A stretch of 34,597 nt of DNA, from contig CALFIC010000164.1 of NCBI GenBank assembly GCA_937876225.1, positions 1 through 34,597 on the forward strand, written 5' to 3'. Position 1 is the stretch's first letter. Each line of letters starts with the position of its first letter. Origin of the DNA: an uncultured Chloroflexota bacterium (GTDB taxonomy: Bacteria > Chloroflexota > Chloroflexia > Chloroflexales > Roseiflexaceae). The notes under the pieces are model-generated. The model was not told where the DNA came from, did not search any database, and worked only from the letters and a program-made list of their open reading frames with translations. A program made the position numbers and the translations under genes. Shown here in pieces: positions 32,058-34,597 of this stretch.

Positions 32058-32382
32058 CCCACCGTAGCTGCCAACATTTGTGTGCAGACGCAGCCTGCTG
32101 TGTCTCAAAAGTTGATGTGTCACCTGTGATATAGTTAATTTATCGAAAATTTCAGTATAAACAACAAGTAGCTGAAAGCAATATGCAACGTCTTTTACTT
32201 TTGCGCAGGGTAAATATGAGCAGTGCATATTGAATTGTCGTTGGAATTGTAGCATTTGGGTTTTTGATGAAGTTTACTTCCAGCCGAGAGAAACTGCTAG
32301 CGAATAAGCACATGGGTAGTACGGCAGCTACGTTCACTGCTCCGCAGATTGAATTAAATGAATCACAGAATTGAGGCACTAC
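32058..32382. other. 325-bp interval with a decayed palindrome and a possible broken small gene
   Basis: Bases 32086-32105 are a decayed copy of the palindrome type at 3318. From 32183 to 32374 the + strand frame could encode a small membrane protein if an in-frame TGA (32231-32233) is ignored. The minus-strand frame across 32152-32379 is open but has an unconvincing composition. Nothing else was recognised. Confidence 0.35.
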
Positions 32383-32658
32383 ATGAATAGTTACATGGTC
32401 GTTGCAACATTTAAAGAGGGTGTCACTCCAGAAGATATCCGCGCCCTAATCCCGGCAGAACAGGCGCAGGCTAAAGTATTAACGGAGCGCGGCCTACTCG
32501 GTTTTATCAAAGTAGCGATGCCAAAGCGTACCGTCTTTATCGAGGCATTTGGTGAAGATGATGCGAGTGTCTTATCAACTATTCAATCTCTGCCATTTTT
32601 TGCTATCTGGGATATCGAGTTGTTTCCAACATCTCCACCAGCTGGGGCGAGGTTCTAA
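32383..32658 (+). CDS. Small MIase/ABM-like ferredoxin-fold protein
   Basis: 91 residues: MNSYMVVATFKEGVTPEDIR, then QAQAKVLTERGLLG, VFIEAFGEDDASVLSTIQSL and an acidic/aromatic end. The pattern (strand, helix with an LxxxGxL turn, strand, helix, strand) resembles muconolactone-isomerase or antibiotic-biosynthesis-monooxygenase-type dimeric alpha-beta barrels. Members act on small organics or are of unknown role; no catalytic residue can be assigned. ATG 32383 has GAGG 6 bases upstream. Confidence 0.6.
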   Translation: MNSYMVVATFKEGVTPEDIRALIPAEQAQAKVLTERGLLGFIKVAMPKRTVFIEAFGEDDASVLSTIQSLPFFAIWDIELFPTSPPAGARF

Positions 32659-32809
32659 TTGATCACCCTTGTATGTCGTTAGTTGGGGCAATTTTAGGAA
32701 TTGAGCGTAGGATTACGCATAACAATGTCGTCTTCGCCTTGTAGGGAGACTCTTCTCCTTTGGGCAAATGTTGGTTCACTCTCTGCCCACTAGCGATGAA
32801 GGAGCAGAC

Positions 32810-33211
32810 ATGCCAGCGCATTCTTTTTTGCAAAAAGTTATGACGGCGCCAGCCGGTGCAGTGCATCAACTCTATGGCGCCAAAGCGGCCAAAATGCGGG
32901 CGCAGACGATGTACATCCCATCGCCACTTGATATCGCCCAAGCAATCCAAGCCATCCCGGTAGGACAGACTCGCACCCTGCACGACATCCGCCAGAGCAT
33001 TGCCACGCTCCACGGGGTCGATACCACCTGCCCCGCCAAAACGGTAGTCTATTGGAAGTGGTTGGCGGCGGCCACCGTCGAGCTTGACGGTGCGCCATCG
33101 CCCTACGCCATTCCGTGGTGGCGCATCCTCAAAGACGGCAAACCGAGCCGCCACATGCCCGGCGGCATCGCCAATCAACTGGCGTTGATCCAAGCCGAGG
33201 CTGGGCGGTGA
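32810..33211 (+). CDS. MGMT/ATL-family protein lacking the active-site Cys
   Basis: 133 residues. The core SPLDIAQAIQAIPVGQTRTL is followed by a helix-turn-helix-like region, CPAKTVVYWKWLAAATVE, and IPWWRILKDGKPSRHMPGG, which aligns with the IPxHRV...G...GYxGG end of O6-alkylguanine-DNA alkyltransferases. The PCHR active-site position reads PWWR, so the methyl-accepting Cys is missing. The family is thus alkyltransferase-like: such proteins bind alkylated bases and flag them for nucleotide excision repair; that role is inferred. The Cys in TTCPAK is elsewhere. ATG 32810 has AAGGAG upstream. It is convergent with the AlkD-like gene. Confidence 0.7.
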   Translation: MPAHSFLQKVMTAPAGAVHQLYGAKAAKMRAQTMYIPSPLDIAQAIQAIPVGQTRTLHDIRQSIATLHGVDTTCPAKTVVYWKWLAAATVELDGAPSPYAIPWWRILKDGKPSRHMPGGIANQLALIQAEAGR

Positions 33212-33390
33212 TTTTCATTGGCTCGCGCAGCGCACACCGAGGACGCGGAGGCATTCTCACCAAACGTCATTCCATGCCGGGTGCGCGCACCCGTAGCGTG
33301 GAATCTCCGTGGGTTTGCCAAAAAATGCACGAACGGGTCCCTTGCGTACCAGGTGGAGATTGTACTGCGCCACAGTGCCATGCAATGACA

Positions 33391-33436
33391 CCAGGGTTGT
33401 TTTAATTTTCAATTATCCATTTTCAATTTTCAATTC
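33391..33436. repeat. Short AT-rich repeats (ttttcaa units)
   Basis: Several ttttcaa/caatttt units in a row separate the stop codons of two convergent genes. They resemble short tandem heptanucleotide repeats. No stem with a U-tract was found. Confidence 0.5.
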
Positions 33437-33439
33437 TGA

Positions 33440-34153
33440 TTAACAACGTACATGGCGCCGTTTGAAACCAATCCGATTTTTATTGATAGCCTGGGTGATA
33501 TTCGCCAGCGGGTCGGCGTAGATTGGTTTTTTGGTGGGAGCGGGGGCAAGCAGTTGGTTAACGATGGCAGCGGTGTGCAAAGCCTGCATGTGCAACGGCC
33601 GATACGATACCCCCACCGCCGTCACAAACCGGATCATGGCGTGTTGGGTGAATAGTGGCTTGTGCGCAATGGTCGCTTCTACCCGATCCAACAATTGTTG
33701 GATGTGCGCCGGGTCGAACTCGTGGTCTTTGCGTGAGCCGAGCAACCATTCGTAGCAACTCCACCCCCCAGATTGCACAAATTCACCGGGGTCGTTGATG
33801 AACTCGTCCGCCACTGTTTGCGCGAAATCGGTCTCGGACAAGGTCACCGCCACCACAAATTCTGACAGCATATAACAATCGGCCCGTTGCATCCAGCGAC
33901 GAAAATCATCAGGCATCATCGTTTGGGTATTGGCAATCATCCCCGCCAAATACATGGCATCATAATTACCGGTGGCATAGAGGCCTTCGGCCAAGGCTTG
34001 ATTACCAATCAACGGCTTGGCGATGGGCTTGAGCACCCCTACCGGCACGCCAAACATCGGCTCACGCACCCCTTGGCTGAGGTAGTGTTTTTTGGTGCGG
34101 GCACTCGTGAGTGTGGTGAGCGTGGCCAAAATTTTGGCGATTTGCTGCTGCAT
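33440..34153 (-). CDS. AlkD-like DNA alkylation repair protein
   Basis: 237 residues, all helical, with the DNA-alkylation-repair (HEAT-like) pattern: FGVPVGVLKPIAKPLIGNQA near the N-terminus (compare YGV..p.lR.iAk), AMYLAGMIANTQTM, then the SGGWSCYEWLLGSRKDHEFD region and C-terminal helices. AlkC/AlkD-type enzymes remove N3- and N7-alkylpurines by clamping DNA in a HEAT superhelix. Some family members lack the catalytic residues; I cannot verify them here. I prefer ATG 34153; a TTG at 34174 would add seven residues. With the ATL-like gene it forms a convergent pair of alkylation-damage genes. Confidence 0.75.
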   Translation of the reverse strand: MQQQIAKILATLTTLTSARTKKHYLSQGVREPMFGVPVGVLKPIAKPLIGNQALAEGLYATGNYDAMYLAGMIANTQTMMPDDFRRWMQRADCYMLSEFVVAVTLSETDFAQTVADEFINDPGEFVQSGGWSCYEWLLGSRKDHEFDPAHIQQLLDRVEATIAHKPLFTQHAMIRFVTAVGVSYRPLHMQALHTAAIVNQLLAPAPTKKPIYADPLANITQAINKNRIGFKRRHVRC

Positions 34154-34309
34154 AGTATGATTCGCTTTAGACAAAAATGATTCCGTTTATGCCTTTATTT
34201 TATCACGTAGGGCATCTCGCAGACCCTCGGCGCATTTTTCACTAAACAGTTATAATGACACACACATTATTTCAAACGGACCATTCCCCCACCAGAAAGG
34301 GTCTACCCC

Positions 34310-34597
34310 ATGCGGATTACACGACATTGGTTGGTCGCAGCGGCAATTGCCGGTGCCTTGATTATTTCGGCGGGTACCCGCGTAGCACCTGGGGTGTTTT
34401 TGCCCTTATTAACCCAAGAGTTTGGCTGGAGCCGGGCTTCAATTGGCTTTGCTGTCTCGATTGGCTTGATTTTGTATGGCTTAGCCGGTCCCTTTGTGGG
34501 TTCGCTCATCGAGCGCATTGGTACCCGCGGCACGGCTATTTTTGGCATGCTGTTGATAGCCGGGAGCGCCGCCGCTGGTACCACCATCAAAGACACC
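34310..34597 (+). CDS. MFS transporter, N-terminal part (cut by the window end)
   Basis: The frame from ATG 34310 is open to the window edge (96 codons). It has three membrane helices: WLVAAAIAGALIISAGTR, then GWSRASIGFAVSIGLILYGL, then FGMLLIAGSAAAG. The VAPGVFLPLL...EFGWSRASI pattern and GPFVGSLIERIGTRG (the MFS loop 2-3 motif) match the oxalate/formate antiporter and monocarboxylate-porter-like MFS families. It probably exports or imports an organic anion; the substrate cannot be told from the N-terminus. An AGAAAGGG ribosome site precedes it. The opposite-strand frame here is a shadow. Confidence 0.85.
   Translation, partial: MRITRHWLVAAAIAGALIISAGTRVAPGVFLPLLTQEFGWSRASIGFAVSIGLILYGLAGPFVGSLIERIGTRGTAIFGMLLIAGSAAAGTTIKDT

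Noticed and set aside
31263..32255. 330-codon minus-strand frame across the DUF1905 genes
   Set aside because: It is antisense to two genes with recognisable domains and good ribosome sites; its own product has no plausible domain.
32152..32379. 75-codon minus-strand frame in the gap before the MIase-like gene
   Set aside because: GTG start without ribosome site, mixed Cys-rich product without any pattern; the + strand alternative looks better but is itself uncertain.
33212..33390. Possible small gene after the ATL-like gene
   Set aside because: The + strand frame running on from 33115 has no start with a ribosome site and reads as low-quality Arg/His/Pro-rich sequence.
34303..34596. Minus-strand frame at the right edge
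   Set aside because: Antisense to the MFS transporter, whose helices and motif are clear on the + strand.

Overview
The window reads as a chromosomal stretch from a free-living bacterium of moderate GC, most likely a Chloroflexota (Herpetosiphon/Chloroflexia-like) organism. That assignment is inference. It rests on a eukaryote-type UDP-glucose pyrophosphorylase next to full-length cobalamin-dependent MetH, a PYROXD2-type FAD oxidoreductase, DUF3105 and YfhO-type membrane proteins, and secreted repeat proteins ending in long Thr-rich (TPT/TNT) tails. No rRNA, tRNA, CRISPR array or prophage was seen.

Layout. 1-1119 (+): the tail of an unknown gene, a Cof-type HAD phosphatase and a small unknown protein, joined by ATGA overlaps and closed by a long hairpin. 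1294-3075 (-): a secreted BspA-like leucine-rich-repeat protein. 3360-4411 (-): an SCP2-like protein coupled to a membrane-anchored protein. 4620-7766: a WecA/TagO-type glycolipid initiator (+) and a GT87-type membrane glycosyltransferase (-) whose 3' ends overlap by 93 bp. 7973-10315 (+): map, psuG and a DUF3105 protein, ending at a clear terminator. 10383-13595 (-): a giant YfhO-like membrane protein. 14056-21757 (-): FAD oxidoreductase, XerC/D recombinase, MetH and UGPase.

21800-26080 is the most accessory-looking part. It holds a REP-associated (IS200/IS605-like) HUH transposase with matching palindromic repeats, and two paralogous secreted pentapeptide-repeat proteins bracketed by direct copies of that repeat. 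One pentapeptide gene has an apparent 1-nt deletion that truncates its Thr-rich tail. The other carries eleven 15-bp tandem units. The LRR protein and both pentapeptide proteins share the plan signal peptide, repeat scaffold and Thr-rich tail opening with an ATPT..TYT signature, so they look like one class of surface-displayed solenoid proteins.

26222-29802 (+) is a four-gene unit (EamA permease, creatininase-family hydrolase, SDR, homoserine-dehydrogenase-like enzyme) with a strong terminator, and may be an undescribed pathway. 29853-34597 holds an FkbM methyltransferase, a GNAT enzyme coupled to two DUF1905 proteins, a small MIase/ABM-like protein, an alkyltransferase-like protein lacking the catalytic Cys, an AlkD-like DNA repair protein, and the start of an MFS transporter cut by the window edge.
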